From: Methylopila capsulata
GTDB taxonomy: Bacteria > Pseudomonadota > Alphaproteobacteria > Rhizobiales > Methylopilaceae
Length of the DNA stretch: 64,000 bases
Reading direction: 5' to 3'
Assembly (NCBI RefSeq): GCF_016907975.1
Contig: NZ_JAFBCY010000001.1
Location: 868,001-932,000 of the forward strand
Below the pieces are notes generated by a model. It was not told the origin of the DNA, did no database searches, and worked only from the letters and a program-made list of their open reading frames with translations. Numbering within the stretch: position 1 is the first letter of the stretch; each line of letters starts with the position of its first letter. This document shows positions 55,010 through 64,000 of the stretch, piece after piece. The position numbers and the translations under genes were made by a program.

Positions 55010-55468
55010 TCAGCCGCGGCTCCAGCGCTCGGCCGCCGCGTCGTCGGCGTCCTTGGCCGCGACCCATCCCGTCCCGGCCGCCGTCTCCTCCTGTTTCCAG
55101 AACGGCGCGGAGGTCTTGAGGTAGTCCATCAGGAACTCGGCCGCCGCGAAGGCCGTCGCCCTGTGGGCCGACAGCGTCGCGACCAGCACGATGGGCTCGC
55201 CCGGACGGATCCGCCCGTAGCGATGGACCAACAGGGCGTCGACCAGCGGCCAGCGGGCGCGCGCCTCCGCCTCGATCCGCTCGAGCTCCGCCTGCGCCAT
55301 CTCGGGATAGTGCTCGAGGATCAGCGCCTCGAGCGGCGCCCCGTTGTCGGCGCGGTCGCGGCAGAGTCCGGTGAAGGTGACGACCGCGCCGACTCCGGCG
55401 CGGCCCTCGCTCAGCCGCGCGACCTCCGCGCCGGAGTCGAAGGGCTCGCTCTGAAGACGGACCGTCAT
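55010..55468 (-). CDS. moaE: Molybdopterin synthase catalytic subunit
   Basis: A protein of 152 residues. MoaE with thiocarboxylated MoaD inserts the dithiolene sulphurs of molybdopterin. Features are GAVVTFTGLCRD near residue 27, LEHYPEMAQAELERI, VHRYGRIRPGEPIVLVA and the catalytic lysine in PFWKQE. It starts 6 bases after moaD. Confidence 0.95.
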   Translation of the reverse strand: MTVRLQSEPFDSGAEVARLSEGRAGVGAVVTFTGLCRDRADNGAPLEALILEHYPEMAQAELERIEAEARARWPLVDALLVHRYGRIRPGEPIVLVATLSAHRATAFAAAEFLMDYLKTSAPFWKQEETAAGTGWVAAKDADDAAAERWSRG

Positions 55469-55474
55469 GACGGC

Positions 55475-55726
55475 TCAGCCGCCGGTCATCGGCGGAAAGA
55501 ACGCGATCTCCCCGGCGCCGGCGATCGACGCGTCGGGCTTGGCGTGGCGCTTGTCGATCGCGGCGCGGATCGCGGGGCCGGCCGCGAAGGCGCGCTCGTA
55601 GTCCGGGCCGCGCCCGCGGAGCCAGTCGACCAGCTCGGCGACGGTCGCGACGCCGGCCGGCGCGTCGACGTCCTCTTCGGCCAGCCCGACCCGCTCCCGC
55701 ACCCAGGCGAAATACTTCAGCTTCAC
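55475..55726 (-). CDS. moaD: Molybdopterin synthase sulphur-carrier subunit
   Basis: A protein of 83 residues with a ubiquitin-like fold pattern and the required C-terminal Gly-Gly (PMTGG), the site of thiocarboxylation. The GTG start overlaps the pgsA stop by four bases. Confidence 0.93.
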   Translation of the reverse strand: MKLKYFAWVRERVGLAEEDVDAPAGVATVAELVDWLRGRGPDYERAFAAGPAIRAAIDKRHAKPDASIAGAGEIAFFPPMTGG

Positions 55727-56364
55727 TCGACGGGGTCCTCCAGCACGTAACGCAGCCCGGCCTTGAAGTAGTCATAGCCGGTGTAGAGCGTAAGGACCGC
55801 GGAGAACCACAGCAGCCCAAGGCCGACCGCCGTCACGCCGGGAATCACCTTGTCGCCCGCGGCGCCGGCGAGCAGGAAGCCGACCGCGACGAGCTGCGCC
55901 GTGGTCTTGTACTTCGCGAGGTTGGTGACGGGCACGCTGACCCGCAGCTCGGCCAGGAACTCCCGCAGTCCGGAGACCAGCACCTCGCGGCACAGGATCA
56001 CCATCGCCGCCCACAACGTCCAGCCGTGGACCGTGCCGTCGGCGGCCAGCATCAGCAGGCAAGCCGAGACGAGCAGCTTGTCCGCGATCGGGTCGAGCAT
56101 CCGCCCGAGCGGCGACTGCTGCTGCCAGGCGCGCGCGAGGTAGCCGTCGAGGAAATCGGTGATCGCCGCCAGGGCGAACAGCGCGAGCGCCGTCCAACGC
56201 CAGGCGTCGCCGCCGACGAAGAGGCATCCGACGACCGCCGGCACCGCTGCGATGCGGCCGTAGGTGAGGATGTTCGGCAGGCTGAGCGCATGCCGCCGCG
56301 ACGCGTTGTCGCCGCGGCGCACAGCGGCGGGACCGACGGGTTCGAGATGGCTTTCGGAACTCAT
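55723..56364 (-). CDS. pgsA: CDP-diacylglycerol-glycerol-3-phosphate 3-phosphatidyltransferase
   Basis: A protein of 213 residues, integral membrane. It makes phosphatidylglycerol phosphate. The CDP-alcohol phosphatidyltransferase motif D-G-x2-A-R-x8-G-x3-D-x3-D is visible in DFLDGYLAR ... LGRMLDPIADK. The ATG at 56364 is preferred over one 45 bases upstream. Grouping with uvrC, moaD and moaE is usual in the order. Confidence 0.94.
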   Translation of the reverse strand: MSSESHLEPVGPAAVRRGDNASRRHALSLPNILTYGRIAAVPAVVGCLFVGGDAWRWTALALFALAAITDFLDGYLARAWQQQSPLGRMLDPIADKLLVSACLLMLAADGTVHGWTLWAAMVILCREVLVSGLREFLAELRVSVPVTNLAKYKTTAQLVAVGFLLAGAAGDKVIPGVTAVGLGLLWFSAVLTLYTGYDYFKAGLRYVLEDPVE

Positions 56365-56455
56365 AGATCGGCGCCGGCATGCTGACGGGTCAGGCGGCGA
56401 CACGACCACGCGCGTCCGCGGGCGTCAACACGGGAGCGTCGGCGGACGTCGCCGG

Positions 56456-56743
56456 TCACGCGCGGTTCCGCCGACGCAGGCCGACCAGGGTCAGCGCGCC
56501 CGCGGCCAGGCCCAGCAGCGCCCACTTGAACGGCAGGAGATCGGCGGTTTCGGACCGGATCGGGAGCACGGCGACGGAGCCGGGACGGGTCTCGACGCCG
56601 GCCTGGCCGGCGGCCTTCGCCGCGGCGATCTGCTGGGGCGAGACCGCCCAGTCGGCGCCGCGGGTCTGGTCGTAGATCATCGCGCCCGCCCCGACCGCGC
56701 AGGCGACGAGGAAGGCGGCGGCCAGACGGAGCCCGAGGGTCAT
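56456..56743 (-). CDS. Small two-helix membrane protein
   Basis: A protein of 95 residues with hydrophobic segments at about 5-22 and 71-88 and an Arg-rich end (GLRRRNRA), as in membrane proteins with a cytoplasmic tail. It lies between uvrC and pgsA on the same strand. No family is recognised. Confidence 0.55.
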   Translation of the reverse strand: MTLGLRLAAAFLVACAVGAGAMIYDQTRGADWAVSPQQIAAAKAAGQAGVETRPGSVAVLPIRSETADLLPFKWALLGLAAGALTLVGLRRRNRA

Positions 56744-56786
56744 GGAACGGTCCTTTCATTGAGCGCGCGGGGCTTTGCGAGAATGG

Positions 56787-58775
56787 TCAGCCCGCGTCGC
56801 CCCGAGCGTGGAAGAAATCGTAGATCGTCTTCGCCATGGCCTTGCTGACGCCCGGCGCCTTCTCGAGGTCGGACAGGCCCGCCCGGGCCACCGCCTTTGC
56901 GGTGCCGAAGTGGCGCAGCAGCGCGCGCTTGCGGGTGGGGCCGATGCCCGGCACTTCGTCGAGCGGATTCGCAACGAACTCCTTGGAGCGCCGCGCCCGG
57001 TGCGTGCCGATCGCAAAGCGGTGGGCCTCGTCGCGCAGGCGCTGGACGTAATAGAGCACGGGGTCCCGCGGCGGCATGCGGAACGGCTGCTTGCCTTCGA
57101 GAAAGAAGGTCTCGCGCCCCGCCTCGCGGTCGACGCCCTTCGCGATGCCGACCAGCGGCACGCCCTCGAGCTCGAGCTCCTTCAGCGTTTCACGCGCCGC
57201 CTTGAGCTGGCCCTGCCCGCCGTCGATCAGCACCAGGTCCGGCCACGGCGGCGCGCCCTCGGGCTTTCTGCCCTCGGCGTCGCGCGGCGATTCCTTCTGC
57301 AAGCGGGAGAAGCGCCGGCGCAGCACCTGCCGCATCATACCGGTGTCGTCGCCGGGCGTCAGGTCCTCCGGCTTGATGTTGAACTTGCGGTACTGGTTCT
57401 TCAGAAAGCCTTCGGGCCCGGCCACGATCATGCCGCCGACCGCGGCCGTCCCCATGATGTGGCTGTTGTCGTAGACCTCGATTCGCTGGGGCAGGACCGG
57501 GAGCTCGAACGCGGCCTGGACGCCGGCGAGCAGCCGCGCCTGCGTCGAGGTCTCCGCCAGCCTGCGGCCGAGCGCCTCCCTGGCGTTCGAAAGAGCCCGG
57601 TCGACCAGCTCCTTCTTCTCGCCGCGGGCGGGCACCGCGACCTCGACCTTGCGGCCGGAGCGGATCGTCAGCGCCTCGGCCAGCAGCGCCCGGTCTTCCA
57701 TATCCTCGCTCAGCAGCACAAGCCGCGGCGGCTCCTCGGCGTCGTAGAACTGAGACAAAAACGACCCCAGCACCTCGCCGGTCTCCAGCGACTTGTCGGC
57801 CTTGGGGAAATAGGCCCGCGCGCCCCAGTTCTGGTAGGCGCGGAAGAAGAACGCCTCGATGCAGTGCTGCCCGCCCTCGGCGTGGATCGCGAAGACGTCG
57901 GCCTCCTCCACCGAGCGCGGGTTGACGCCCTGGTTGGACTGGATGGCGGCGAGCGCGGCCAGCCGGTCGCGGTAGACGGCGGCGCGCTCGAAATCGAGCG
58001 TCTCCGAGGCCTGGTCCATGGCGCGCGCCAGCTCGGTCTTCACCCGGTCGCTCTTGCCGGAGAGGAAGTCGCGCGCTTCCTCGACCAGCACGGCGTAATC
58101 CTCGAGCGCGATCTCGCCGGTGCAGGGGCCGGAGCAGCGCTTGATCTGGTGCAGCAGGCAGGGCCGCGTGCGCCGCTCGTAATAGCTGTCCGCGCAGGAG
58201 CGCAGCAGGAAGGCGCGCTCCAGCGCGTCGATGGTGCGCCCGACCGCGCCGGCCGAAGCGAAGGGTCCGTAGTAGTCGCCCTTGCGGGTGCGCGCGCCGC
58301 GGTGCTTCGCGATCTGCGGCGCCGGGTGCTCGGACGAGATCAGGATGTAGGGGAACGACTTGTCGTCCCGCATCAGCACGTTGAAGCGGGGGCGCAGCCG
58401 CTTGATCAGGTTCGCCTCGAGCAGCAGCGCCTCGGTTTCGGTCTCGGTCGAGACGAACTCCATCGCCGCCGTCTCGGCGATCATGCGGGCGATGCGGGTG
58501 TTGTGGCCGATGCCGCGGGCGTAGTTCGCGACCCGCTTCTTGAGGCTGCGCGCCTTGCCGACGTAGAGCACGTCGCCCTCGGCCGCGAACATGCGGTAGA
58601 CGCCCGGCCCGTTCGGCAGGTGCTTCAGATGGGAGCGGATGACCTCGACGCCGCGGCGCAGGTTCTCCGGCGCGGCCTCGAGCGCCGCTTCCGCGGTCGC
58701 GCGCTCCTCGACAGGGAAAAGCTCGTCGTCGTCGAGCGCGTCAGGCTCGATCTGGGGGCGGTCGTCATCGGTCAT
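56787..58775 (-). CDS. uvrC: Excinuclease ABC subunit C
   Basis: A protein of 662 residues that makes both incisions in nucleotide excision repair. The N-terminal GIY-YIG domain ([20 protein letters not shown]) is followed by a UVR helix pair ([17 protein letters not shown]), the RNase H-like endonuclease ([10 protein letters not shown]) and a C-terminal helix-hairpin-helix ([17 protein letters not shown]). An N-terminal acidic extension of about 40 residues precedes the nuclease. Confidence 0.97.
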   Translation of the reverse strand: MTDDDRPQIEPDALDDDELFPVEERATAEAALEAAPENLRRGVEVIRSHLKHLPNGPGVYRMFAAEGDVLYVGKARSLKKRVANYARGIGHNTRIARMIAETAAMEFVSTETETEALLLEANLIKRLRPRFNVLMRDDKSFPYILISSEHPAPQIAKHRGARTRKGDYYGPFASAGAVGRTIDALERAFLLRSCADSYYERRTRPCLLHQIKRCSGPCTGEIALEDYAVLVEEARDFLSGKSDRVKTELARAMDQASETLDFERAAVYRDRLAALAAIQSNQGVNPRSVEEADVFAIHAEGGQHCIEAFFFRAYQNWGARAYFPKADKSLETGEVLGSFLSQFYDAEEPPRLVLLSEDMEDRALLAEALTIRSGRKVEVAVPARGEKKELVDRALSNAREALGRRLAETSTQARLLAGVQAAFELPVLPQRIEVYDNSHIMGTAAVGGMIVAGPEGFLKNQYRKFNIKPEDLTPGDDTGMMRQVLRRRFSRLQKESPRDAEGRKPEGAPPWPDLVLIDGGQGQLKAARETLKELELEGVPLVGIAKGVDREAGRETFFLEGKQPFRMPPRDPVLYYVQRLRDEAHRFAIGTHRARRSKEFVANPLDEVPGIGPTRKRALLRHFGTAKAVARAGLSDLEKAPGVSKAMAKTIYDFFHARGDAG

Positions 58776-58819
58776 GGAGCCGCCAATTTAAGCGACGGGA
58801 GGCGATTCCGCGAGGCGCC

Positions 58820-59572
58820 TCAGTCGTCGTCGCGATCCGGCGCGAGATGCTGGCCGCCGTCGACCGGCAGCATGACCCCCGTGACGCTCTCCGCCTCGAG
58901 CAGAAACAGTACGGCCCGAGCGATCTCGGCGGGCGTCGGACCCCGGCCCAGCGGGGTCGCCTCCGCCTGCCGGGCGAAGGCCTCCGCGGACTGCCGCGCG
59001 TTCGCGAGCGTGGGTCCCGGCGCCACGCCGACGACCCGGACGCGCGGCGCGAGCGCAAGCGCAAGCGTCTCGGTGGCGGTCAGCAGCGCGCTTTTCGACA
59101 GCGTGTAGGATACGAAGCGGCCGGTGGCCTTGAGCACGCGCTGGTCGATCACATTGACCACGCAGCCGCCGACGTTCGCGGGCAGTTGCGCCGCGAAGGC
59201 CTGGGCGAGAAACACCGGAGCGCGGAGGTTGATCGCCATCTGCCGGTCCCACGCGGCGACCTCGAGCGCGCCGATTCCATCCTCCTCGAAGATCGACGCG
59301 TTGTTGACCAGGACCTCAAGGGGGCCGCCGAGGGCTTCTGCGGTCTGCGGCACGAGACGCTCCAGGGTGGCCGGATCGGCGAGATCCCCGGCGACGACGG
59401 CCGCCCGGCCGCCCCGCCCGGCGATCCGCCGCGCCGTCGCCTCGGCCTCCTCGGCCGACCCATGGCAGTGGATCGCGACGGGGCGCCCCTCCCGCGCCAT
59501 GGCTTCGGCGATCGCGGCGCCGATCCGCCTGCCCGCCCCCGTGATCAACGCCGCCCCGACGCCGTTCGCCAT
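58820..59572 (-). CDS. SDR oxidoreductase, possible pteridine reductase (FolM-like)
   Basis: A protein of 250 residues with TGAGRRIG as cofactor loop (arginine suggests NADP), LVNNASIF, and YTLSK as YxxxK. The ending MLPVDGGQHL resembles FolM/pteridine reductases. It lies 44 bases upstream of uvrC on the same strand. The FolM role is tentative. Confidence 0.8.
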   Translation of the reverse strand: MANGVGAALITGAGRRIGAAIAEAMAREGRPVAIHCHGSAEEAEATARRIAGRGGRAAVVAGDLADPATLERLVPQTAEALGGPLEVLVNNASIFEEDGIGALEVAAWDRQMAINLRAPVFLAQAFAAQLPANVGGCVVNVIDQRVLKATGRFVSYTLSKSALLTATETLALALAPRVRVVGVAPGPTLANARQSAEAFARQAEATPLGRGPTPAEIARAVLFLLEAESVTGVMLPVDGGQHLAPDRDDD

Positions 59573-59956
59573 GCCGCACCATCCTCAAATCCGCGAACCC
59601 GGTTTCGGCTCGCTCGCTTTGCCCATCGTTTTACGACGCGCAGCTCGCCGCCGATCCTCTCCCGCCACGGGCGTGGACTCGTGTCCGACTCCCTCAGGAA
59701 AGCCGCCCACCGCGAGAGACTCAGGGCGCCAAGGCCGGTGTGGCAGGAACGTCACGACGGCCGCCGTCTTATTTCCGTCCACCGCCGGCCACATTCGGGT
59801 TTCGAAAGGGCCTCAAAGCGGCGTCACAAAAAACCTCGAACCGGACGGGATGCGTCCGGAACTTTTGGGCATGCCCCGCGTTCTCGTCGTAATCGGCGTT
59901 TGGGGGTCCTGGCTGCAGTCCGTGAAATGGGCCTGCGCCGCAGGAGTCGGGTGGAA
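59573..59956. other. Divergent intergenic region before the outer-membrane cluster
   Basis: About 384 bases without a supported gene; open frames here are high-G+C shadows. No convincing RNA or operator was found. Composition is lower in G+C from 59750 to 59900. It holds the promoter of the first barrel gene. Confidence 0.35.
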
Positions 59957-60655
59957 ATGAAGATCTCTTCCAGTCTCGGAAGCATCGCAATCGTGCTGGC
60001 GTCCGGCGGTTTCGCCATGGCGGCCGATATGCCGAGCTACGAGCCGACGACGGCGGTCGCCCCCGTTCCGTCGTTCAGCTGGACCGGACCCTACATTGGT
60101 CTGCAGGCTGGATATGGCTGGTTCGACGCTGACAACCGCGTGAACGGCGTGTCGCCCGGCTCCAAGCCTGACGGCGTCAGCCTCGGCGGCTATGCCGGCT
60201 ACAGCTACCAGTTCGACAGCTCCCCGATCGTGGTCGGCCTCGAGGCCGACATCAATTGGAGCGACGCGGACGCTCGGCGGGCCACCGCCGGCTTCACCGG
60301 CGCGCCTGATGCGCGGATCCGGAACGACATTGGATACACCGGCGCGGTGCGCGGTCGAATCGGGTATGCATTTGATCGCTTTCTCGTGTATGGCGCTGGC
60401 GGCCTCGCTTTCGCCGACCACGAGATAAAGGCGCAGGGCGCCGCGGGCGGGTCCGACGACACCATCGCGATCGGCTGGACCATCGGCGGCGGCGTCGAGG
60501 CTGCGGTGACCGATAACGTCACCGCCCGCGTCGAGTATCGCTACTCCGATTACGGGACAGACACGTTCAGCGTGGCTGGGAGCCGTGTGAAATCTGATCT
60601 TTCCGAGAACCGGGTGATGCTCGGTGTCGGATATAAATTCTCAACCGGCTGGTAA
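59957..60655 (+). CDS. Omp25/hemin-binding-like outer-membrane beta-barrel, paralogue 1
   Basis: A protein of 232 residues. The signal peptide (1-22, ending AMAA) leads to the family's WTGPYIGLQAGYGW motif, then GGYAGYSYQFDSS, GRIGYAFDRFLVYGAGG and VEYRYSDYG, and a terminal tryptophan. This is the eight-stranded barrel family of Hyphomicrobiales (Omp25/Omp31, RopB). It is the first of four tandem paralogues. GTGGAA lies before the ATG. Confidence 0.88.
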   Translation: MKISSSLGSIAIVLASGGFAMAADMPSYEPTTAVAPVPSFSWTGPYIGLQAGYGWFDADNRVNGVSPGSKPDGVSLGGYAGYSYQFDSSPIVVGLEADINWSDADARRATAGFTGAPDARIRNDIGYTGAVRGRIGYAFDRFLVYGAGGLAFADHEIKAQGAAGGSDDTIAIGWTIGGGVEAAVTDNVTARVEYRYSDYGTDTFSVAGSRVKSDLSENRVMLGVGYKFSTGW

Positions 60656-60898
60656 GGTTTATCGGTCATTCGGTTGGGCCTGACCTGCGATTTCGTTTAG
60701 CAGGTAAAATCACTGGCGATTGATGTAAATCGTTGTCGGTTGTCACCACGCGTAGCTGTCCGTTTCGAGTAGAGGCTTTGGCCCGAAGATTGATCACTGT
60801 TGCAGTTTAGGCACTGCACTTCGGCGGCCTTTCCCCTTAAATGGCAGACACCGAGCCTGGATGCGTTCAGGCTGAACATCAGTAAGAGGGTACTCAAA

Positions 60899-61543
60899 AT
60901 GATCCGTCGCTTCCTTCTCGGCGCTGCCTCGGCTGCAGCGGTCGTCGCCGTGGTTCCCGCCGCTATGGCTGCGGATCTCCCGGCCTACGAAGCTCCGATG
61001 GCCGCCGTCGCCGTGCCGTCCTTCACCTGGACCGGCCCGTACATCGGCGCTCAGGCTGGCTACAGCTGGGGCCGCACCATCAACCGCAAGGCTGATGGCC
61101 TCGTCGTCGGCGGCTACGCCGGCTACAACTATCAGTTCGACGGTTCGCCGGTCGTGATCGGCATCGAGACCGACTTCAACTACGCCGACATCGACGCCAA
61201 GCGCACCTTCTCCCGCGCCACGACGGACTGGAACGGCGCGACCCGCGCTCGCCTCGGCTACGCGTTCGACCGGTTCCTCGCGTACGGCACCGCCGGCGTC
61301 GCTTACGCCGACCGTGAGATCAAGGTGCGTGGCGCCGGCAAGGACGACACCACGGCCTTCGGTTGGACCGTCGGCGGCGGCGTCGAGTACGCTGCGACCG
61401 ACGAGGTCTCGATCCGCGCCGACTACCGCTATGCGGACTACGGCAAGGACAAGTTCAACTTCAATGGCTTCGACACCAAGTCGAAGTACACCGAGCACCG
61501 CGTCATGGGCGGCGTGGCCTACAAGTTCACCAGCCCGTTCTGA
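60899..61543 (+). CDS. Omp25/hemin-binding-like outer-membrane beta-barrel, paralogue 2
   Basis: A protein of 214 residues with a signal peptide (1-24, ending AMAA). WTGPYIGAQAGYSWG, GGYAGYNYQFDGSPVVIG, RLGYAFDRFLAYGTAG and ADYRYADYG closely match the neighbours, and the last residue is phenylalanine. AAGAGGG precedes the ATG. The strong terminator and the evenly chosen codons suggest high expression (inferred). Confidence 0.92.
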   Translation: MIRRFLLGAASAAAVVAVVPAAMAADLPAYEAPMAAVAVPSFTWTGPYIGAQAGYSWGRTINRKADGLVVGGYAGYNYQFDGSPVVIGIETDFNYADIDAKRTFSRATTDWNGATRARLGYAFDRFLAYGTAGVAYADREIKVRGAGKDDTTAFGWTVGGGVEYAATDEVSIRADYRYADYGKDKFNFNGFDTKSKYTEHRVMGGVAYKFTSPF

Positions 61544-61582
61544 TAACGCCCGGGCGACTTCGGTCGCCCGGATCGTTCCTGA

Positions 61583-61612
61583 AAAGCCCGCGGCCTCGCC
61601 GCGGGCTTTTTT
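61583..61612 (+). terminator. Rho-independent terminator
   Basis: Stem AAGCCCGCGG / CCGCGGGCTT, 5-nt loop, six T, 40 bases after the second barrel gene. Confidence 0.92.
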
Positions 61613-61820
61613 CGTGCGCGCGTTGCTTCGCAAATGCATGAAAGCCATGCTCGGCCGCAACAGCGATATCCTTTCACCCCGCGATAACCTTCACGCATCG
61701 CTAACGAATGGCCGCTACGGTCCGGTCAACGCCGGCAGAAACGCTGGCGCCTGAACCGTGTCGTTTCGCGTACGGACGCGCCCCTCATCCCGTCCGGTTG
61801 TTGAGTATCGAGGCCCCCCA

Positions 61821-62492
61821 ATGATCCGCACCGTCATCGCCGCCGCAGCCGTCGCGCTCGTGGCTCCCGCCGCTTTCGCGGCCGACCTGCCCTACGAGAG
61901 CGCCCCAGCCGACTACGCCGCGCCGGCGCAGGGCTACAGCTGGTCCGGCGCCTATCTCGGCGCCCAGGCCGGCTACGGCTGGTCGAAGTCGAAGAACAAG
62001 AACACGCCCGACACCAAGCCGAACGGCGGGATCGTCGGCGCCTACGCCGGCTACAACTACCAGTTCGACGGTTCGCCCGTCGTCGTCGGCGTCGAGACCG
62101 ACTTCAACTACGATGGCGGCGACGACCGCAAGAGCGGCGTGCGCACGACCATCCGCACCGACAAGAAGTGGAACGGCGCGACCCGCGCCCGCGTCGGCTA
62201 CGCCTTCGACAAGTTCCTCGCCTACGGCGCGGGCGGCGTCGCCTACGCCGACCAGAAGGTCTCCGCCTCGAGCGGCGCCGTGGCCGGTCACGACAGCAAG
62301 ACCGCCGTCGGCTACACCGTGGGCGTCGGCGCCGAGAGCGCGGTGACGGACAACGTCACGGCGCGCGTCGAGTACCGCTACACCGACTACGGCAGCGACA
62401 AGTTCAACATCGCCGGCACGAAGGTGAAGAGCTCCACCACCGAGAACCGCCTGATGGGCGGCGTGGCGTACAAGTTCAACAACATGTGGTGA
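61821..62492 (+). CDS. Omp25/hemin-binding-like outer-membrane beta-barrel, paralogue 3
   Basis: A protein of 223 residues with a signal peptide (1-21, ending AFAA). Motifs YSWSGAYLGAQAGYGW, GAYAGYNYQFDGSPVVVG, RVGYAFDKFLAYGAGG and VEYRYTDYG match paralogues 1 and 2. The third barrel hairpin is lysine-rich (SKSKNKN). The last residue is tryptophan. A terminator follows. Confidence 0.92.
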   Translation: MIRTVIAAAAVALVAPAAFAADLPYESAPADYAAPAQGYSWSGAYLGAQAGYGWSKSKNKNTPDTKPNGGIVGAYAGYNYQFDGSPVVVGVETDFNYDGGDDRKSGVRTTIRTDKKWNGATRARVGYAFDKFLAYGAGGVAYADQKVSASSGAVAGHDSKTAVGYTVGVGAESAVTDNVTARVEYRYTDYGSDKFNIAGTKVKSSTTENRLMGGVAYKFNNMW

Positions 62493-62526
62493 TCCTGCGC
62501 CGCTCCCGCAGCTCGACGGATCTCCG

Positions 62527-62564
62527 AACCCCCGCGCGATTCCCTCGCGCGGGGGTTTCTTTTT
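62527..62564 (+). terminator. Rho-independent terminator
   Basis: Stem AACCCCCGCGCGA / TCGCGCGGGGGTT with a 5-nt loop and TTTCTTTTT, 35 bases after the third barrel gene. Confidence 0.92.
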
Positions 62565-62580
62565 ACGCCGCGCGCCTGTG

Positions 62581-62595
62581 TTAAGGTTCCGTTGA
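62581..62595. promoter_or_regulatory. CtrA-like site, one mismatch
   Basis: TTAA-GGTTCCG-TTGA differs from TTAA-N7-TTAA at one base. It lies 102 bases before the fourth barrel gene. Confidence 0.3.
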
Positions 62596-62696
62596 CTCAG
62601 GGAAACTTTAGCGGCCGCAGCAAGCTTGCGTTAACCGAAAGGTCGCCTCGCGGAGGTATCCTGACGACGTCGCTGTCGCACCCGGATCCCCCGCCG

Positions 62697-63281
62697 ATGC
62701 TGCTCCGCCTGCTGCCCCTGCCCGCGCTGATCGTTCTCGCCGGCGCGTCCCACGCCCTGGCGGCGGACGCTGCGACGGCGGCTGCGGGTCCCCCGGCGTT
62801 CGATTGGAGCGGGCCGCGGGCGGGGATCTTCGCAGGCTACGGATCGCTCGGCGGCCGCGGCGCGCTCACAGGCGCATCGGTCGGCTACGACTGGCGCTTC
62901 GACGACGTGGTCGTCGGCGTCGATGGCGGCCTGCTCGCGAGCGACATGGACACGCGCCGCGACGGCGGGCGCTACGAGGTCGAGGCGGCCGGCGAGATTC
63001 GCGCGCGCATCGGCTACGCCTTCGACCGATTCATGGCCTACGGAACGGTGGGCGCCGCCTTCGCCGCGACCGACTACGTCCGGGCCGGACGCCGCGACAG
63101 CGCGTTGCAGGCGGGCTGGCTCGTCGGAGCCGGCGTCGAGGTGCGGCTGTTCGACCGGCTCTCCGCCACCGCGGAGTACGTCTACGTCGATCTCGACCGG
63201 AAAACCTTCAACGCAGGCGGCGACGTCGGCGTCGACCCCTCGGGCGGCCAGGTGCGGGTCGGCCTGAACTACCGGTTCTAG
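62697..63281 (+). CDS. Diverged outer-membrane beta-barrel, paralogue 4
   Basis: A protein of 194 residues with a signal peptide (about 1-22). It keeps the family skeleton (FDWSGPRAGIFAGYG, ARIGYAFDRFMAYGTVG, TAEYVYVDLDRKTF, ending NYRF) but is shorter and lacks the YNYQFDGSP strand (here YDWRFDD). It is the most diverged of the four tandem copies. It converges on egtD with a 4-base stop overlap (63278-63281). Confidence 0.82.
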   Translation: MLLRLLPLPALIVLAGASHALAADAATAAAGPPAFDWSGPRAGIFAGYGSLGGRGALTGASVGYDWRFDDVVVGVDGGLLASDMDTRRDGGRYEVEAAGEIRARIGYAFDRFMAYGTVGAAFAATDYVRAGRRDSALQAGWLVGAGVEVRLFDRLSATAEYVYVDLDRKTFNAGGDVGVDPSGGQVRVGLNYRF

Positions 63282-64000
63282 GCCGCCCGCTTCAGCCCAA
63301 CGACGGCGAACAGCCCGTCCGCGTCGCGCCACACCTCGCCCGCGCGCCAGCCCGCCTCCGCGGCGAGCGCCACGAAGGCGTCGACGCCATACTTGCGCGA
63401 GCTTTCGGTGTGGATCGTCTCACCCTCCGCAAAAGCGATCTCGCGTCCGGCGACCGCCACGACCTGCGGCGCGAGGCTCCTGATGTGCATCTCGATCGCC
63501 TGCTCCTCCGCGTTCCAGCGCGCCTCGTGGGCGAAGCGCGCGGGGTCGAAGGTTCCGTCGAGTTCGCGGTTGATGCGGACGAGCAGGTTCAGGTTGAACG
63601 CCGCCGTCACGCCGGCGGCGTCGTCATAAGCCGGAACCAGCCGGTCGAGCGGCTTCACCAGATCGACGCCCACGACCGCGCGGCCGGCGTCGCCGACATG
63701 GGCGCCGACCTGGGCGAGGAAGGCCACCGCCTGGGCCGGCGAGAGGTTGCCGATGGTGGAGCCCGGGAAGAAGCCGATGCGGCGGTTGAGCCGTGGCAGG
63801 TCCGACGGCAGGTCGAAATCGTCGGTGAAATCGGCGACCACCGGGCGGATTTCGAGCCACGGAAACCGCTGCTCGAGCCGCTCGGCGGAGAGCGCGAGAA
63901 AATCGCCGGCGATGTCGACGGGCACGTAGCTCGCCGGGTTGTCGAGCGCCGCCAGGACGATCTCCGTCTTCACGCCCGCGCCCGCGCCATACTCGATCAG
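63278..64000 (-). CDS. egtD: L-histidine N-alpha-methyltransferase (ergothioneine synthesis), N-terminus cut by window edge
   Basis: About 240 C-terminal residues are present; the frame stays open through the right edge, with LIEYGAGAGVK at the edge as the SAM-binding glycine-rich loop. Further matches are FFPGSTIGNLSPAQAVAFL, VGVDLVKPLDRLVPAYDD, GVTAAFNLNLLVRINREL and the IHTESSRKYG motif. EgtD trimethylates histidine to hercynine. The partner egtB probably lies beyond the edge. Confidence 0.9.
   Translation of the reverse strand: MIEYGAGAGVKTEIVLAALDNPASYVPVDIAGDFLALSAERLEQRFPWLEIRPVVADFTDDFDLPSDLPRLNRRIGFFPGSTIGNLSPAQAVAFLAQVGAHVGDAGRAVVGVDLVKPLDRLVPAYDDAAGVTAAFNLNLLVRINRELDGTFDPARFAHEARWNAEEQAIEMHIRSLAPQVVAVAGREIAFAEGETIHTESSRKYGVDAFVALAAEAGWRAGEVWRDADGLFAVVGLKRAA

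Overview
The window is a G+C-rich chromosomal segment of an alphaproteobacterium, most likely of the order Hyphomicrobiales (Rhizobiales). Pointers are a MucR regulator, a DivJ-type cell-cycle kinase, Omp25-like barrels, DUF2336, DUF1491, DUF5330 and DUF6456 proteins, CtrA-like TTAA-N7-TTAA sites, and methylmalonyl-CoA mutase with MeaB. An oxalate/formate-type transporter at the left edge would suit a methylotroph-like member, but genus cannot be fixed. Nearly all genes are housekeeping or order-conserved and dense, with frequent 4-8 base overlaps.

Layout. 1-3.3 kb: truncated OxlT-type transporter, a DUF2147 protein, two tandem small secreted proteins each with its own terminator, and a helix-turn-helix protein. 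3.3-6.7 kb: a mosaic of palindromic repeats, then a clearly A+T-rich insert with two overlapping genes, an ABC/OLD-like ATPase and a TOPRIM-like protein. This is the main accessory element and the best candidate for an unusual (anti-phage) system; its architecture resembles PARIS (AriA/AriB). 6.7-19 kb: YcgN, a bifunctional penicillin-binding protein, DUF1214/DUF1254 pair, a lipoprotein, DUF2336, a peptidoglycan-binding protein and a DivJ-like kinase, SufE, DUF6456 and MucR.

19-36 kb: oligopeptidase B, a GntR regulator divergent from a fumarase/aspartase-family lyase plus a tripartite-type periplasmic binding protein with twin operators, superoxide dismutase, an esterase, mutAB, a haloacid dehalogenase, an outer-membrane barrel and an M20 dipeptidase. 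36-48 kb: a VapBC toxin-antitoxin pair with an inverted-repeat operator, a HerA-like ATPase, folP, meaB (working with mutAB), a DUF350-YgiB-YgiC-type operon, dxs and an extensin-family protein. 48-59.6 kb: an omega-aminotransferase, a MarR/OmpR/EnvZ-type regulatory cluster, ilvE, and an SDR-uvrC-pgsA-moaD-moaE run. 60-63.3 kb: four tandem 8-stranded-barrel outer-membrane paralogues. The right edge cuts egtD (ergothioneine synthesis).

No rRNA, tRNA, CRISPR array, transposase or integrase was recognised. Assignments rest on reading motifs, not on database searches; start codons were chosen by Shine-Dalgarno spacing and family N-termini.
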